DNA from: Anaerolineales bacterium
GTDB lineage: Bacteria; Chloroflexota; Anaerolineae; Anaerolineales; UBA11579
Length of the DNA: 32,612 bases
NCBI GenBank assembly: GCA_024710875.1
Contig: JANJTX010000182.1
Location: 1 to 32,612, forward strand
Direction of reading: 5' to 3'
A model generated the notes under the pieces. That model was not told the DNA's origin. It made no database searches and was given only the letters and a program-made list of their open reading frames with translations. The translations under genes were made by a program, and so were the position numbers. Every line of letters starts with the position of its first letter. Positions within the stretch are counted from its first letter, which is position 1. Of the stretch, positions 1 to 7,688 are shown in pieces.

Positions 1-131
1 AGGGCAGACCGCTGCTCAAGCCACCAGGAGTTAAAGAGCCACATGAACACAGCACTTCCCCCCACCAGCAGCGTAAGTCCGGCCCAGACGACCGAGTGAC
101 GCCCGAACCAATCAAACAAACGCCTAGCCAT
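1..131 (-). CDS. Probable sensor histidine kinase, N-terminal fragment
   Basis: An open frame starts with ATG at 131 on the minus strand, overlaps the stop of the response regulator gene by 8 bp, and runs off the window edge after 43 codons. The visible part has a short basic/aromatic N-terminus ([12 protein letters not shown]) followed by a hydrophobic stretch at about residues 14-36 that would make the first membrane helix, then WWLEQRS at the start of an extracytoplasmic loop. No kinase motif lies inside the window. The kinase assignment rests on position (directly downstream of, and overlapping, an OmpR-family regulator) and on the membrane anchor typical of PhoR/VicK-like kinases. It could be another membrane protein. 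Confidence 0.6.
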   Translation of the reverse strand, partial: MARRLFDWFGRHSVVWAGLTLLVGGSAVFMWLFNSWWLEQRSA

Positions 132-825
132 CGAAGCGGTAGCCCGCCCCCCGGACGGTCACCAGGCGCACTGGGTTAGCAGAATCTTCCTCAATTTTGG
201 CACGAATCCAGCGTATATGCACATCCACTGTCCGGGTGCCACCCACATAGTCCCAGCCCCAAACCCGCGCCAGAATCTGCTCGCGCGAAAACACCTGGCC
301 TGCATGCTCTGCCAGATACAGCAGCAGGTCGTATTCTTTGGGTTTGAGTCGAATCGCCTCCCCCCGCAGGCGTACTTCATGGCGGATCGGGTCAAGCACC
401 AGGTCTTCAAATACCAGAAAGGACTTTTCCGGTGATTCAGCTCCCGGGCTGTCTTGCGCGTACTGCGAACGACGCAGCATGGCCTTCACCCGCGCCAGCA
501 ATTCGCGCATCGAGAAGGGTTTGGTCAGGTAGTCATCTGCCCCGAGCTCGAGACCCAGTACCCGATCTATCTCGTCATCCCGGGCGGTGAGCATCAGGAT
601 CGGAACGCTTGAGTCCTGACGCAGGATGCGGGTAATTTCCAGGCCATCCAGTTCCGGCAGCATGATGTCCAGCAGGATCAGATCCGGCTGGAGTTCACGG
701 CCCAACCGCAGGGCCTCCCGGCCATTGCCGGTCGTGTTCACGAGATAGCCAGCTTTTTGCAGATTGTACGCCAGGGTCTCCCGCAGGCTGAGTTCATCTT
801 CGACAACCAATATAGTTTCAGGCAT
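124..825 (-). CDS. OmpR/PhoB-family response regulator
   Basis: DNA-binding response regulator of a two-component system, 233 aa. The receiver domain (about residues 4-118) has the acidic pair E9/D10, phospho-acceptor D53 in LLDIM, T80 and K102 in LTKPF. A short linker leads to a C-terminal winged-helix domain (about 135-230) with the family hallmarks [10 protein letters not shown] and [18 protein letters not shown], followed by VRGAGYRF. The ATG at 825 lies 7 nt after a GGAG and overlaps the glucokinase stop by 8 bp. The downstream kinase gene overlaps by another 8 bp, so glk, regulator and kinase are probably translationally coupled. The sequence does not say which signal is sensed. Phosphate (PhoB-like) or envelope signals are family possibilities, and the glucokinase neighbour hints at a carbon link. 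Confidence 0.95.
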   Translation of the reverse strand: MPETILVVEDELSLRETLAYNLQKAGYLVNTTGNGREALRLGRELQPDLILLDIMLPELDGLEITRILRQDSSVPILMLTARDDEIDRVLGLELGADDYLTKPFSMRELLARVKAMLRRSQYAQDSPGAESPEKSFLVFEDLVLDPIRHEVRLRGEAIRLKPKEYDLLLYLAEHAGQVFSREQILARVWGWDYVGGTRTVDVHIRWIRAKIEEDSANPVRLVTVRGAGYRFDG

Positions 826-1825
826 GGGGGGGCTCCAACAGCCGGGCGGCGCACCACCCCGCCCCCTGCAGCGTGGGCTGGGGATGGGTGATCACATACA
901 CCGGCAGGTTTGCCAGGAGCGGGCTCATCCGGCCCTTATTGCCAAACACCGGGCCAAATCCTTGCTGAAGAAAAGCCAGGATGCGCGGCGGCAAGCCGCC
1001 ACCCAGGAACAGGCCGCCGCGCGGCAGTACCTTCAGACACAAGTTGCCCGCCTCCTGGGCCAGAATTTCCACAAACAGTCGTACAGTTTCAAGGCAAATC
1101 TCTGCTCCGGGGCGCGGCTGCTGGCTGTGGCCAACAATCACTGCCGTCGGGTCATCTGCGCCTGCCAGCTCATCCCGCAACCAGGCCGGCTCCGGCCATT
1201 GTTCAATCTCCCGCAGAAAGTCATACAGGGCGGGCAGTCCCATGCCGGAACACACCCGCTCGACACTCACGCGCCGATGCCGGCCCAGCATGTACTCCAG
1301 GAGCCGAATCTGACGCGCATTCACCGGGGCAAAATCTGCGTGGCCGCCTTCGGAAGGATGGGCGGTGAACTCCGAACCCTGCCAGCTGATAAAGCCCTGC
1401 CCGAGTCCGGTGCCCGGCGCCAGGATCGCCATCACACCCCCAACCTGCCCTTCGCCGGCCTGTAACACGGCGCAGTCGCGGTCACCCTGGCGGGCAACGA
1501 AATACGCCAGGCCAACCTGATCGTTGATCAGCTGCACCCGCGGGGTGCCCAATCGCTCAGCCAGCCGCTGCGCGTCCATTCGCCAGGGCAAATTCGTCAG
1601 CGCGCTGCGCCCATCGATCACCGGGCCAGCGACTGCAACTGCCGCGGCCGCCACCGGCTCCGCCTTGAAATCCGCCAGGAAGTCAGCCACAATGCTTTCA
1701 AAGTCCGGATGGGCGCTACTGGCATAGACCGCGGTATGCAACGGGGCTGTCTCGCCGGGGCCGAAAAGCGCCAGCCGGGTGTGCGTGCCGCCGACATCGC
1801 CGGCCAGAACCAATGGGGGCGCCAT
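818..1825 (-). CDS. glk: Glucokinase (Glk family, PF02685-type)
   Basis: Cytoplasmic enzyme that phosphorylates glucose with ATP to glucose 6-phosphate; 335 aa, close to the usual 320-340. The N-terminal phosphate-binding motif [12 protein letters not shown], the sugar-binding segment LTNLPW, INDQ (catalytic Asp region), [10 protein letters not shown], the [10 protein letters not shown] block and VERVCSGMG all match the Glk type rather than the ROK type, which carries a CxCGxxGC zinc motif that is absent here. The C-terminus also keeps the family features [10 protein letters not shown], a KGR segment and [19 protein letters not shown] at 1825 has GGAG 7 nt upstream and starts 3 nt after the stop of the small upstream gene. 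Its 3' end overlaps the response regulator, an unusual partner for a housekeeping kinase. Confidence 0.95.
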   Translation of the reverse strand: MAPPLVLAGDVGGTHTRLALFGPGETAPLHTAVYASSAHPDFESIVADFLADFKAEPVAAAAVAVAGPVIDGRSALTNLPWRMDAQRLAERLGTPRVQLINDQVGLAYFVARQGDRDCAVLQAGEGQVGGVMAILAPGTGLGQGFISWQGSEFTAHPSEGGHADFAPVNARQIRLLEYMLGRHRRVSVERVCSGMGLPALYDFLREIEQWPEPAWLRDELAGADDPTAVIVGHSQQPRPGAEICLETVRLFVEILAQEAGNLCLKVLPRGGLFLGGGLPPRILAFLQQGFGPVFGNKGRMSPLLANLPVYVITHPQPTLQGAGWCAARLLEPPHA

Positions 1826-1828
1826 CGA

Positions 1829-2245
1829 TCAACTCCGCAGCCGGAGCTGCTGCCAGCTCCCAACCCAGGGCTGCTGCTGCTTCAGGCGCTGGGGCACTTC
1901 CACCTGGTGTACCTGCCCGGCCAGTTCAGCCAGGCGCACGGGGATCTCCGACCAGGCATCCGCCGCCAGATCGGCCCGCAGACTGGTCGCCAGGCGGGCC
2001 GCCCAGGCCCATTCCCGTCGAAACTGGTCAGCCTTCAACCAGTAATCGCGCTTTTCCCATGGGGCGACTGTTTTCTCCACACTGGCGGTAATTTCTTCCA
2101 ACACCAACACCACAAAGGCCAGCATATCGCGGGTGGAAGAATCCACCTGACCCTGGGCCATCAGCGCCCGGATGGTAATCGCCAGCAGCCGCATGAGTTT
2201 TTTGCGATCGGCGGCAATGGAACCAGTCTTGATTAATCGACTCAC
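1829..2245 (-). CDS. Uncharacterised 138-aa protein, first gene of the glk operon
   Basis: I do not recognise a family. The protein has 138 aa, no signal peptide and no transmembrane segment, and looks mainly helical, with many charged residues and tryptophans (WEKRDYWLKADQFRREWAWAARL). The N-terminus SRLIKTGSIAADRKKLMRLLAITIRAL suggests an amphipathic helical protein. The GTG start at 2245 has an AGGAG 6 nt upstream and sits in a leader that contains a 7-bp hairpin. The gene is 3 nt from glk, so it is co-transcribed with it. A structural or regulatory helper role for the downstream kinase or two-component system is possible, but nothing in the sequence shows it. Confidence 0.8.
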   Translation of the reverse strand: MSRLIKTGSIAADRKKLMRLLAITIRALMAQGQVDSSTRDMLAFVVLVLEEITASVEKTVAPWEKRDYWLKADQFRREWAWAARLATSLRADLAADAWSEIPVRLAELAGQVHQVEVPQRLKQQQPWVGSWQQLRLRS

Positions 2246-2257
2246 GGTATTCTCCTG

Positions 2258-2276
2258 GTCCGCCTCCCGGGCGGAC
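2258..2276 (-). promoter_or_regulatory. Hairpin in the 5' leader of the glk operon
   Basis: A perfect 7-bp inverted repeat, GTCCGCC / GGCGGAC with a 5-nt loop, sits just after the expected transcription start (about 2281) and 1 nt before an AGGAG Shine-Dalgarno region. It lacks a U-tract, so it is not a simple terminator. It may stabilise the mRNA 5' end or hold the ribosome site open. The function is inferred. Confidence 0.4.
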
Positions 2277-2287
2277 TTCTAACCTGG

Positions 2288-2295
2288 ATTATAAT
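2288..2295. promoter_or_regulatory. Palindromic -10 box shared by divergent tRNA-Leu and glk-operon promoters
   Basis: The octamer ATTATAAT is its own reverse complement and gives a perfect TATAAT on the plus strand (2290-2295, towards tRNA-Leu, start expected near 2302) and on the minus strand (2293-2288, towards the 138-aa gene and glk, start expected near 2281). Neither side has a good -35. Symmetric -10 elements of this kind are known to give divergent transcription in bacteria. Confidence 0.65.
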
Positions 2296-2334
2296 GGCAT
2301 GCGTTGTTGGTCAGCCCCATTGGCCACATCTCCC

Positions 2335-2416
2335 GGGGAAGTGCTGGAATTGGCAGACAGGCGTGACTTAGGATCACGTGCCGCAAGGCGTGAGGGTTCA
2401 AGTCCCTCCTTCCCCA
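2335..2416 (+). tRNA. tRNA-Leu (anticodon UAG)
   Basis: An 82-nt type II tRNA can be folded by hand. The acceptor stem GGGGAAG (2335-2341) pairs with CTTCCCC (2409-2415), with discriminator A2416. The D stem is CTG/CAG (2344-2346/2358-2360) with GG in its loop, and the anticodon stem is CGTGA/TCACG (2362-2366/2374-2378). The loop CTTAGGA puts TAG at 2369-2371. A long variable arm (TGCCGCAAGGCG) and the T arm GAGGG-TTCAAGT-CCCTC follow. The long variable arm and discriminator A fit leucine; the anticodon reads CUA and other CUN codons. The 3' CCA is not encoded (CAG follows), so it must be added after transcription. Confidence 0.95.
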
Positions 2417-2463
2417 CAGTCCAGATTTTCATACACGACGCTAATACTCGCCCAACCCCTGCA

Positions 2464-2472
2464 TGATATAAT
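2464..2472 (+). promoter_or_regulatory. Extended -10 promoter of tig-clpP
   Basis: TGA-TATAAT gives a consensus -10 (2467-2472) with an upstream TGn extension. The expected start near 2479 leaves a leader of about 23 nt with a GAGGA Shine-Dalgarno at 2490-2494 before the TTG start of tig. This is a conventional leadered promoter. Confidence 0.6.
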
Positions 2473-2501
2473 CCGCGCACCTTTCCCCCGAGGATACCCA
2501 T

Positions 2502-3944
2502 TTGAAAATTGAGAACACCCTTCGCGAAGATCACCAAATTCAACTTGTCGTCGAAATTGAGCCGGCCGTACTGGACACTTCCAAGCGCAAAGCCGCTAAA
2601 AAGATCGCCGAACAAGTGCGAATTCCTGGATTCCGCCCTGGCAAAGCGCCCTATGCCATCGTAGAGCGCCAGGTTGGCGATGGCGCCATACTGGAGAGCG
2701 CCATCGATATATTGCTGGAAGAAGAATATCCCAAGATCCTGGATGAGGCCGGAGTCAAACCCTATGGCCCGGGCTCGTTGCAGAACATTACCTCGATGGA
2801 CCCGCCGACCTTTGAGTTCGTCATCCCGCTCGAGCCTGAAGTAACGCTGGGCGATTACCGGGCCATTCGACTGGACTCCAGCTCGCAGAGCGTCTCGCAG
2901 GAAGAAATTGACCGCACCCTGAACAATCTGCGCGAGCGGCAGGCTGCCCTGGAGGCAGTCGAACGCCCCATCCAGGAAGGCGATCTGGTTCATGTCACCC
3001 TGAGCGCGGCGCGGCTGGACGCAGTGGAAGGCGAAAGTCAGACCCTGATCCCCCCCCGCAAGTACCCGGTAATTATTGATTCGGCGGATACGGACAATAC
3101 CGAAGAATGGCCCTATCCCGGGTTTTCCCGCCAGCTGATTGGCTTGGAACCCGGCGCTGAAACCAAACTCACGCATACCTTTCCGGCAGATTACGAAAGC
3201 GAAGCCCTGCAGGGCGTGCAGGCCGAATACGCCGTAACGGTCGAAGAAGTCAAGGCCCGCAACCTCCCCCCGCTGGACGATGATCTGGCCAAGGCCGTCA
3301 GCGAGCACGAAACGCTGGAAGCCCTGATCGAGGACATTCGCAGCTCGCTGCAACGCCAGCTTGATCAGCAGTCGGAAGATGAGTTTGAAAATCAAATCCT
3401 GGAAAAGATCCTTGAGCAGGCCACCGTCAAGTACCCGCCCCAGATGCTCAGCCATGAATTACAGCATATGCTGGAAGATTTTGAACGGCAACTGGCCCAG
3501 GCTGGCATGAATCTGGACACTTACATGAAGAGCTCAGGGTCCGACCTGGAAGCCCTGAAGAAAGAAATGGAACCCGAAGCCGTTCAGCGCATCACCCGCG
3601 GGCTGGTCTTGATGGAAATCACCCGCCAGGAAGAAATTCAGATTTCTACGGCCGACCTGCAGGCGCGCATGGACGACACCCTGCAGCGGCTGCAGCAGGC
3701 CTTTCCGGAAGATGAATTCCGCAAATTCGTCGCCGGCGATGGGCTGCAAAACCTGGCCAGTCGACTCGCGACGGATGAGCTCACCCAACTGACCCTGGAG
3801 CGGGTTCGCAAGCTGGCCCGGGGCGAATCCATTGATCCAGCCCCCGAGAGCCCGGAAGCGGAGCCGGAAGCCACCGAGACGGAAGCACCTGTCGTCGCTG
3901 ACTCCGACGTGTCCGAGGCAGCGGAAGAACCCAACAATTCTTAA
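2502..3944 (+). CDS. tig: Trigger factor (ribosome-associated chaperone and prolyl isomerase)
   Basis: Chaperone that docks at the ribosome exit tunnel and helps nascent chains fold. The 480-aa product has the N-terminal ribosome-binding domain (about 1-115) including the signature IPGFRPGKAPYAIVERQVG, where FRxGKxP contacts ribosomal protein L23. A PPIase (FKBP-like) domain follows at about 155-250 (EGDLVHVTLSA onward), then a long helical C-terminal domain (about 255-440). The last 35 or so residues are a Pro/Glu/Ala-rich acidic tail, longer than in most homologues. The start is TTG at 2502, chosen because the conserved N-terminus MKIENTLREDHQ begins there and GAGGA precedes it at suitable spacing. 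clpP follows after 37 nt in the usual tig-clpP arrangement, which links folding to proteolysis. Confidence 0.95.
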   Translation: MKIENTLREDHQIQLVVEIEPAVLDTSKRKAAKKIAEQVRIPGFRPGKAPYAIVERQVGDGAILESAIDILLEEEYPKILDEAGVKPYGPGSLQNITSMDPPTFEFVIPLEPEVTLGDYRAIRLDSSSQSVSQEEIDRTLNNLRERQAALEAVERPIQEGDLVHVTLSAARLDAVEGESQTLIPPRKYPVIIDSADTDNTEEWPYPGFSRQLIGLEPGAETKLTHTFPADYESEALQGVQAEYAVTVEEVKARNLPPLDDDLAKAVSEHETLEALIEDIRSSLQRQLDQQSEDEFENQILEKILEQATVKYPPQMLSHELQHMLEDFERQLAQAGMNLDTYMKSSGSDLEALKKEMEPEAVQRITRGLVLMEITRQEEIQISTADLQARMDDTLQRLQQAFPEDEFRKFVAGDGLQNLASRLATDELTQLTLERVRKLARGESIDPAPESPEAEPEATETEAPVVADSDVSEAAEEPNNS

Positions 3945-3981
3945 CGGTAGTTTCACCAGTCAGAAAGGAAGAATGAAATCC

Positions 3982-4581
3982 ATGATCCCCCAATCCGTCA
4001 TCCCGATGGTGATCGAAGAAACCGGCCGCGGCGAGCGCGCCTTTGACATTTACTCGCTACTCCTCAAAAGTCGGATCGTACTCGTAAGTATGCCGATCAA
4101 CGACCAGACCGCCAGCCTGATTGTGGCTCAGCTGATGCACTTGAGCAATGAAGATCCAGAAGCCCCGATCCAGATGTACATCAGCTGCCCCGGAGGCGCG
4201 GTTTACGCCGGCATGGGAATTTACGACACGATGAAGATGGTGCCGAACGTCATCAACACCGTGGCAGTCGGCTACACCGCATCCTTTGGCACCCTGCTGC
4301 TCACGGCCGGCACGCCCGGTCACCGCTACGCCCTGCCCAATGCCACCATCCACATGCACCAGCCGCTGGGCGGCGCGCAGGGCCAGGCCAGCGATATCGA
4401 AATTCAGGCCAAAGAAATCCTGCGCCTCAAGAAACGCCTGAATGAAATCCTGGCCGAGTGCACCGGGCAGGACATCAGCCGCATTGAAGAAGACACCAAC
4501 CGCGATATTTACCTGTCCGCCGAAGAAGCTGTCAAGTACGGGCTGGTCGACAAGGTCATAGAGCAACCCACCAAGAAATAG
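3982..4581 (+). CDS. clpP: ATP-dependent Clp protease proteolytic subunit ClpP
   Basis: Serine protease subunit that forms the barrel degraded substrates are fed into by ClpX or ClpC. From the ATG at 3982 the protein has 199 aa, typical for ClpP. The catalytic triad is visible as Ser in GYTASFG (usual GxAASMG), His in HMHQPLGG and Asp in EEDTNRD. The N-terminal processing-loop region (IPMVIEETGRGERAFDIYSLLL) and the ISCPGGAVYAGM oxyanion segment are conserved. An ATG at 3973 is also in frame, but the AAGGA at 3965-3969 is too close to it and fits 3982 better. A longer frame back to 3832 would run inside tig and is not plausible. It is probably co-transcribed with tig. Confidence 0.95.
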   Translation: MIPQSVIPMVIEETGRGERAFDIYSLLLKSRIVLVSMPINDQTASLIVAQLMHLSNEDPEAPIQMYISCPGGAVYAGMGIYDTMKMVPNVINTVAVGYTASFGTLLLTAGTPGHRYALPNATIHMHQPLGGAQGQASDIEIQAKEILRLKKRLNEILAECTGQDISRIEEDTNRDIYLSAEEAVKYGLVDKVIEQPTKK

Positions 4582-4597
4582 CCGCCGCACGCATACC

Positions 4598-4622
4598 AGG
4601 AGCCCTGCCGGACAGGGCTCCT
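4598..4622 (+). terminator. Terminator-like hairpin after tig-clpP
   Basis: Perfect 10-bp inverted repeat AGGAGCCCTG / CAGGGCTCCT with a 5-nt loop, 17 nt after the clpP stop, followed by a weak T-rich stretch (GCAGTTTAA). Its position between clpP and the next promoter supports a terminator, though the U-tract is poor. Confidence 0.6.
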
Positions 4623-4636
4623 GCAGTTTAAGCCGC

Positions 4637-4645
4637 TGCTACAAT
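4637..4645 (+). promoter_or_regulatory. Extended -10 promoter for a leaderless HAD gene
   Basis: TGC-TACAAT (hexamer 4640-4645) ends 7 nt before the ATG at 4653. A start about 6-7 nt after the hexamer would coincide with the start codon, and the 7-nt gap leaves no room for a Shine-Dalgarno in the transcript. No -35 is visible; the TGn extension may compensate. Confidence 0.6.
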
Positions 4646-4652
4646 AGGACCC

Positions 4653-5426
4653 ATGACCTTCCAACACATTCGCGCACTGCTCCTGGATATGGACGGCGTC
4701 CTGTGGCGTGGGGCTGAACCCATCGGTTCGCTGGTGAATATATTCCAACGCTGTCAGGAAAAGCGGCTCCAGGTGCGGTTCATCACCAACAACTCAACCC
4801 GCACCCCGCAAGATTTCGCCGCCAAGCTCGGCCGCCTGGGGGTGATTGTCAGCCCGGACCAGGTGCTGACCAGTTCAGTCGCCAGCGCGGCCCGCTTGCG
4901 GGCAGATTTCCCGCATGGCCGCCAAGTCTATGCCATCGGCGAAGCCGGTCTGCAGCAGGCGCTGACTGCCGCCGGCTTCTCTCTGGGCGCGCAGAATGCC
5001 GTGGCGGTGGTAGCCGGGCTCGACACCCATCTGACCTATGAAAAAATCGCCCAGGCCGCCCGGCTGATTCTGGCCGGCCGACCCTTTTATGGCACCAACC
5101 CCGACCCCACCCTGCCCACGCCCGATGGCCCGGCCCCCGGTGCCGGAGCGGTGCTGGCCGCAATTGCCACCGCCAGTGGGCAAGCGCCCCAGATTATCGG
5201 AAAGCCACAGCCCGAATTGTTTCAGCAGGCCATCCAGCAATTGCAGCTGGAAGCCCACCAGTGTCTGGTGGTGGGCGATCGCTATGAAACCGACATCCGC
5301 GGCGGGCAGGCTGCCGGCTGTCCGACCGCCCTGGTGCTGAGCGGGGCGACCCGCAGCGCCACGGGCCTGCTGCCGGCCCCGGATGTGGTGGCGCCGGACC
5401 TCGCCAGCTTGGTGGAGCAACTTTAA
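4653..5426 (+). CDS. HAD-superfamily hydrolase, subfamily IIA (NagD-like phosphatase)
   Basis: Cytoplasmic phosphatase of 257 aa. It has the four HAD motifs: DMDGVLW (nucleophile D12, acid D14), FITNNSTRTP (motif II), the lysine in IGKPQPELF (motif III) and VGDRYETDI (motif IV), followed by GGQAAGCPTALVLSGAT. The C2-type cap between motifs II and III places it in subfamily IIA with NagD, AraL and 4-nitrophenyl/phosphoglycolate phosphatases. The substrate cannot be told from sequence; sugar phosphates or 2-phosphoglycolate are family options. The ATG at 4653 follows a -10 box at a distance that predicts a leaderless mRNA. The stop overlaps the rlmN start (TAATG), so the two are likely coupled. 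Confidence 0.9.
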   Translation: MTFQHIRALLLDMDGVLWRGAEPIGSLVNIFQRCQEKRLQVRFITNNSTRTPQDFAAKLGRLGVIVSPDQVLTSSVASAARLRADFPHGRQVYAIGEAGLQQALTAAGFSLGAQNAVAVVAGLDTHLTYEKIAQAARLILAGRPFYGTNPDPTLPTPDGPAPGAGAVLAAIATASGQAPQIIGKPQPELFQQAIQQLQLEAHQCLVVGDRYETDIRGGQAAGCPTALVLSGATRSATGLLPAPDVVAPDLASLVEQL

Positions 5427-6466
5427 TGGATCTCAAACCACTGATCTTTGATCTGAACCTGACCGACCTCCAGCACATCCTGGCCGACTGGGGCCAGCCC
5501 GCCTACCGGGCCACCCAACTCTGGCAGGGGCTGTATCGCGGACTGGCCACCCACCCGGGCGAGATCACCAACCTGCCGCGCCGGCTGGGCGAACAATTGG
5601 AATCCGCCTATCGCTTTACTGCGCTGGAAGTCATCACCGTCCAGCGCTCGAGCGATGGTCAGACCACCAAGACCCTGTTCCGGCTGCCGGACGGCAATGC
5701 CATTGAAGCGGTGCTGATGGCCTACGCCGAGCGCCGCACCCTGTGCATTTCCACCCAGGCCGGCTGCGCGATGGGTTGCGTCTTCTGTGCCACCGGCCAG
5801 ATGGGCTTCAAGCGCAATCTCAGTCGGGGGGAGATCGCTGAACAGGTGCTCTTCTATGCCCGCCAGCTGGCGGCCCGCGGCGAAGCCGTGACCAATGTGG
5901 TACTGATGGGCATGGGCGAGCCCTTTCACAATTACGAAGCCAGCCTGGAAGCCATTGACCTGCTCAACCAGCCGGATGGTTTCAATCTGGGCGCCCGCCG
6001 CTTTACCATCTCGACCGTCGGGCTGGTGCCCGCCATCCGCCGCTTCGCACAGGAACGCCGCCAGATCAATCTGGCGATCTCGCTCCACGCCGCCGATGAC
6101 GAATTGCGGCACTCAATGCTGCCGATCAACGCCCGCTACCCGATCGCCGACCTGCTGGATGCCTGCCGGGAGTATGTCGACCTGACCGGCCGCCGGGTGA
6201 CCTTTGAATGGGCGCTGATTCAGGACGTCAACGACACCCCGGCCCAGGCCCAACGGCTGGCGCACCTGCTCCAGGGGCTCCTGTGCCATGTGAATATCAT
6301 CCCGCTCAACCCCACCCAGGGGTATGCCGGGGCCAAATCCACCCCCCAACGGGTGGCGGAATTTCAGCGCATTCTGAATGCCGCCGGCGTGCCCTGCACC
6401 GTGCGGGTGCGGCGCGGGATCGATATCCAGGCCGGTTGCGGCCAGCTGGCCTCCAGCGACGCGTGA
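5426..6466 (+). CDS. rlmN: Dual-specificity 23S rRNA/tRNA adenine C2-methyltransferase RlmN
   Basis: Radical SAM enzyme that methylates C2 of A2503 in 23S rRNA and A37 in some tRNAs. The 346-aa protein shows the cluster motif CxxxCxxC at C114, C118 and C121 (AGCAMGCVFCATGQMGF). The two catalytic cysteines of the ping-pong mechanism are also present: C107 (RRTLCIST) and C338 (DIQAGCGQL), the latter carrying the methyl group. Other family blocks are LMGMGEPFHNY, RRFTISTVGLVP and the LAISLHAADDELR segment. RlmN rather than Cfr is favoured by the housekeeping context and by the general sequence, though the two families are close. The ATG at 5426 overlaps the HAD stop by one base. Confidence 0.93.
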   Translation: MDLKPLIFDLNLTDLQHILADWGQPAYRATQLWQGLYRGLATHPGEITNLPRRLGEQLESAYRFTALEVITVQRSSDGQTTKTLFRLPDGNAIEAVLMAYAERRTLCISTQAGCAMGCVFCATGQMGFKRNLSRGEIAEQVLFYARQLAARGEAVTNVVLMGMGEPFHNYEASLEAIDLLNQPDGFNLGARRFTISTVGLVPAIRRFAQERRQINLAISLHAADDELRHSMLPINARYPIADLLDACREYVDLTGRRVTFEWALIQDVNDTPAQAQRLAHLLQGLLCHVNIIPLNPTQGYAGAKSTPQRVAEFQRILNAAGVPCTVRVRRGIDIQAGCGQLASSDA

Positions 6467-6478
6467 TCCGCCTGCAAA

Positions 6479-6487
6479 TGCTACAAT
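6479..6487 (+). promoter_or_regulatory. Extended -10 promoter upstream of the NIL-domain gene
   Basis: TGC-TACAAT (hexamer 6482-6487) lies 12 nt after the rlmN stop. The expected start near 6494 gives a leader of about 17-23 nt with no clear Shine-Dalgarno. This would start the NIL / lipid kinase / phosphatase / P-loop transcript. Confidence 0.55.
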
Positions 6488-6516
6488 AGTTACAAACACC
6501 TGACGATGTGATGAAT

Positions 6517-6747
6517 ATGGCCGAACAAATCCTTCGAATAATCTACCCGGCAAATTTGCTCAGCGCCCCGATCCTGAATCATTTGATTCGGTCCTATCCC
6601 GACCTCACGGTCAATATCCTGCGCGCCGAAGTTGGGGACCAGCAGGGCTGGTTGGAAATCCAGCTGATCGGGCACCCGGGCCTGATTGAGAACGCCCAGG
6701 TCTGGCTGCAGGATCAGGGCGTTGAAGTCAACCGGCTGGGAGCCTGA
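6517..6747 (+). CDS. Stand-alone NIL-domain protein
   Basis: A 76-aa protein consisting almost entirely of one NIL domain (PF09383-type). Its pattern includes LRIIYPANLLSAPILNHLI, a central VNILRAEV strand, GWLEIQLIG and an AQVWLQDQGVEVNRL C-terminal helix-strand. NIL is a small ferredoxin-like regulatory domain usually found at the C-terminus of the methionine transporter ATPase MetN, where it binds methionine, or fused to 4Fe-4S ferredoxin domains. Here it is alone. The start is uncertain: GTG at 6508, ATG at 6511 and ATG at 6517 are in frame and none has a good Shine-Dalgarno. I chose 6517 because MAEQILRIIYP begins close to the domain. The lipid kinase-like gene starts 5 nt downstream. 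Confidence 0.75.
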   Translation: MAEQILRIIYPANLLSAPILNHLIRSYPDLTVNILRAEVGDQQGWLEIQLIGHPGLIENAQVWLQDQGVEVNRLGA

Positions 6748-6752
6748 GTGCG

Positions 6753-7688
6753 ATGACGGTCCAAACCCGGGTAATCCTGAATCCGTACGCCAATCGCTGG
6801 GGCGCCAGCAAGCTGGAAGGGGCAATCCGGAGCGCCCTGACCGAGGCCGGGATCCGCTACACCCTGGAACTCAGCCAGGGACCGGGGCATTGCCAGGACC
6901 TCGCCGCTCAGGCGGCCCGGGACGGTTACGGGCGCGTGGTCGCCGCTGGCGGCGATGGCACGCTGGGCGAAGTCGTAAACGGTCTGTTGGCCGCTGATGC
7001 GGGCAGCCGCACGCCGACCCTGGGGATCATCCCGGTCGGCACTGCCAACGATTTTGTTGCCAACCTGAAGCTCGACCCCAGCCTGCCGGCGGCCGTCGCC
7101 CGACTGGTCAGCGGCCGCCCCCGGCAGATCGATGTGTGTCGCCTGAATGATCGCTACTTCATCAACAATGCCGGTCTGGGCCTGGAACCGCACATCACCG
7201 CCCTGCAGCAGCGCATGCGGGGCGTGAGCGGGATTGTGCGCTACCTGCTGGCGACCCTGGTCGGGATTGCCCAGAACCCCCAATGGCAAATGACCCTGAC
7301 CTGGGACGGCGGTGAGTACGCCGGCCCGGCCACCCTGGTTTCGATTGGCAACGGCGCCCGCACCGGCGGACTATTTTTTACCGTGCCGGACGCCCGGCCC
7401 GCCGACGGGCTGCTTTCCTTCACCTGCGGAAATATCCCCACCCGCTGGCAGATTCTGCGCGCCTTTCCGATGATCCTGAAATCCGGCCCGGGCAACATCG
7501 CCGAGCATCCCCAGGTGATTCAACGCCACTGCCACCAGCTGACCGTTCGCACCAACCGGCCCACCCATGCCCACACCGATGGCGAGCTGCTGCCCGGCCT
7601 GCTGGACCGGGCGCAGTTCGAGATCCTTCCCGGTCGGCTGGAAGTCCTGGTCGACGGATCCCTGGCCACCCAAACGCATGCGGATTGA
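6753..7688 (+). CDS. Diacylglycerol/sphingosine kinase-family lipid kinase (DagK/YegS-like)
   Basis: A 311-aa protein of the DAGK catalytic family, which transfers phosphate from ATP to a hydroxyl on a lipid such as diacylglycerol. Visible are the start TRVILNPYANRWGA, the nucleotide-binding signature AAGGDGTLGEVVNGL (GGDGT at residues 66-70), GIIPVGTANDFVANL, a GxGLEPHITA segment and the C-terminal domain with ATLVSIGNGARTGG and HTDGELLPG. The lipid substrate cannot be assigned; bacterial members act in phospholipid recycling or glycolipid synthesis. ATG at 6753 follows the NIL stop by 5 nt and its 3' end overlaps the phosphatase gene by 11 bp, so this is one operon. Confidence 0.9.
   Translation: MTVQTRVILNPYANRWGASKLEGAIRSALTEAGIRYTLELSQGPGHCQDLAAQAARDGYGRVVAAGGDGTLGEVVNGLLAADAGSRTPTLGIIPVGTANDFVANLKLDPSLPAAVARLVSGRPRQIDVCRLNDRYFINNAGLGLEPHITALQQRMRGVSGIVRYLLATLVGIAQNPQWQMTLTWDGGEYAGPATLVSIGNGARTGGLFFTVPDARPADGLLSFTCGNIPTRWQILRAFPMILKSGPGNIAEHPQVIQRHCHQLTVRTNRPTHAHTDGELLPGLLDRAQFEILPGRLEVLVDGSLATQTHAD

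Noticed and set aside
3832-3981. Longer clpP frame starting inside tig.
   Set aside because: The extra N-terminus is basic low-complexity sequence read from the tig tail in another frame. ClpP homology begins at the ATG near 3982, next to a Shine-Dalgarno.
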